Shown: positions 31,271-31,860 of the stretch, in pieces | How positions within the stretch are numbered: position 1 is the first letter of the stretch | Layout of the letters: each line of letters begins with the position of its first letter | From: Sperchopsis tessellata | Taxonomy: Eukaryota > Arthropoda > Insecta > Coleoptera > Hydrophilidae | Assembly: GCA_033557685.1 (NCBI GenBank) | Contig: JAWQRN010000300.1 | Location: forward strand, 1-31,860 | Direction: 5' to 3' | Length of the DNA stretch: 31,860 nucleotides | Program-made: the position numbers and the translations under genes | Notes under the pieces: generated by a model | Database searches by the model: none | Told to the model about the DNA's origin: nothing | The model's input: the letters and a program-made list of their open reading frames with translations, nothing else

Positions 31271-31860
31271 CTAATTGTGCATATAAATAAACGTAATTTT
31301 CGTAATGACTAAGTGACTAATAAGAAATATTATTTTTGTAACATAATACCGAACATTTCTAATATGGTACACTGGTACTTTAAGGTATTTACTTTCACTG
31401 TGAAGGCATCAGTTTGTTCGGTACTTGGGACCATCAAATATTTTTACTTATTTTAACTTTTACATAGATCTATTTACATATCTTTAGGATCTTTTTAGCA
31501 TATTTTATTATGAACTAATCTGAAGTCTATGTTTCATATATTGTAAAAAACCTGATTTTTTTTTGAAAGTTAAATAGAAATTATACATAGAGATAACACT
31601 GTAATATCAGGATAATAAAGAGTGTGATCGAGTCGATTTGATTTGTAACATGCCACCTCTGCTTCTAGTAGAATATAGAGGTGCGTTATAAATACGATAA
31701 ACATCTACGTTAATGAATTTAATGAGTGAATGTATTGTACAAATGAAAAAAGAATTTTCTATGTCACATCTACAAAGAAGTTAAAAAATGAATTATTAAA
31801 ATCCGTTCTGTAGATGTCACTCACAGAATCTATAAAAAACGTTTTATGTTTAATATATAC

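Larger units (their letters stand above)
30981..31860. other. AT-rich end of the window
   Basis: Apart from the pyrimidine tract and the 13-bp hairpin, nothing is recognised. ACATCTAC and GTAGATGT recur near 31765 and 31811. Confidence 0.5.

Noticed and set aside
1..31860. CRISPR array, operon, prophage or bacterial defence system
   Set aside because: There are no spaced direct repeats, no ribosome-binding-site-led gene clusters and no prokaryotic protein families. All supported features are eukaryotic.

Overview
This window looks like a strongly AT-rich insect chromosome segment. The signs are long AT-rich non-coding stretches, several (AT)n microsatellites, and many decayed eukaryotic transposable elements (Penelope-like, non-LTR LINE, mariner/Tc1-like, a tRNA-derived SINE). 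One GC-rich exon encodes the N-terminus of the COE/EBF transcription factor Knot (Collier), and its N-terminal signature (WGRKLYP, LMFGL, QPRGP, SLKEEPL, WMQP, DQN) is of the arthropod type. The insect order cannot be settled from the sequence. Nothing looks prokaryotic, and no complete gene lies in the window.

Layout. The only host gene I can support is on the minus strand: the first coding exon of knot at about 23725-23933. It ends at a GT donor (23724-23723) and has a GC-rich 5' leader/promoter region up to about 24890. Everything below 23724 would be intron 1 (at least 23.7 kb), since I recognised none of the later COE-domain exons. Everything above about 24890 is upstream DNA. The leader shows CCAAT motifs, a CCCAAGGG site matching the COE/EBF core, a start-stop codon pair and two short uORFs overlapping as ATGA.

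Transposon remains are in two zones. In the putative intron (1-20.4 kb) these are: Penelope-like fragments (85-165, 1830-2210, 5770-7685, 10500-10620), a SINE with target-site duplications (3945-4171), LINE reverse-transcriptase relics (11060-11760, 11765-12290, 13000-14180, 16402-16810, 18600-20400) and two mariner relics (14302-15010; 15943-17140, the latter interrupted by a LINE 3' end). Distally upstream there is an RTE-like LINE with an (AT)n tail (28680-30284) and a Tc1/mariner-type deletion derivative (30390-30980). None is intact.

Between about 20.9 kb and 28.6 kb, around the knot promoter, I recognised no transposon relic. Several GC-richer islands (2230-2930, 4480-5160, 9290-9640, 18000-18500, and smaller ones near 26150 and 28130) are candidate cis-regulatory elements.

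The most interesting points concern how knot translation starts. The conserved WGRKLYP block lies upstream of the first in-frame AUG. A CUG in strong context sits just before it. A pyrimidine-rich splice acceptor upstream ends exactly on the in-frame stop codon that closes the frame. Either non-AUG initiation or an unseen upstream exon could explain this.
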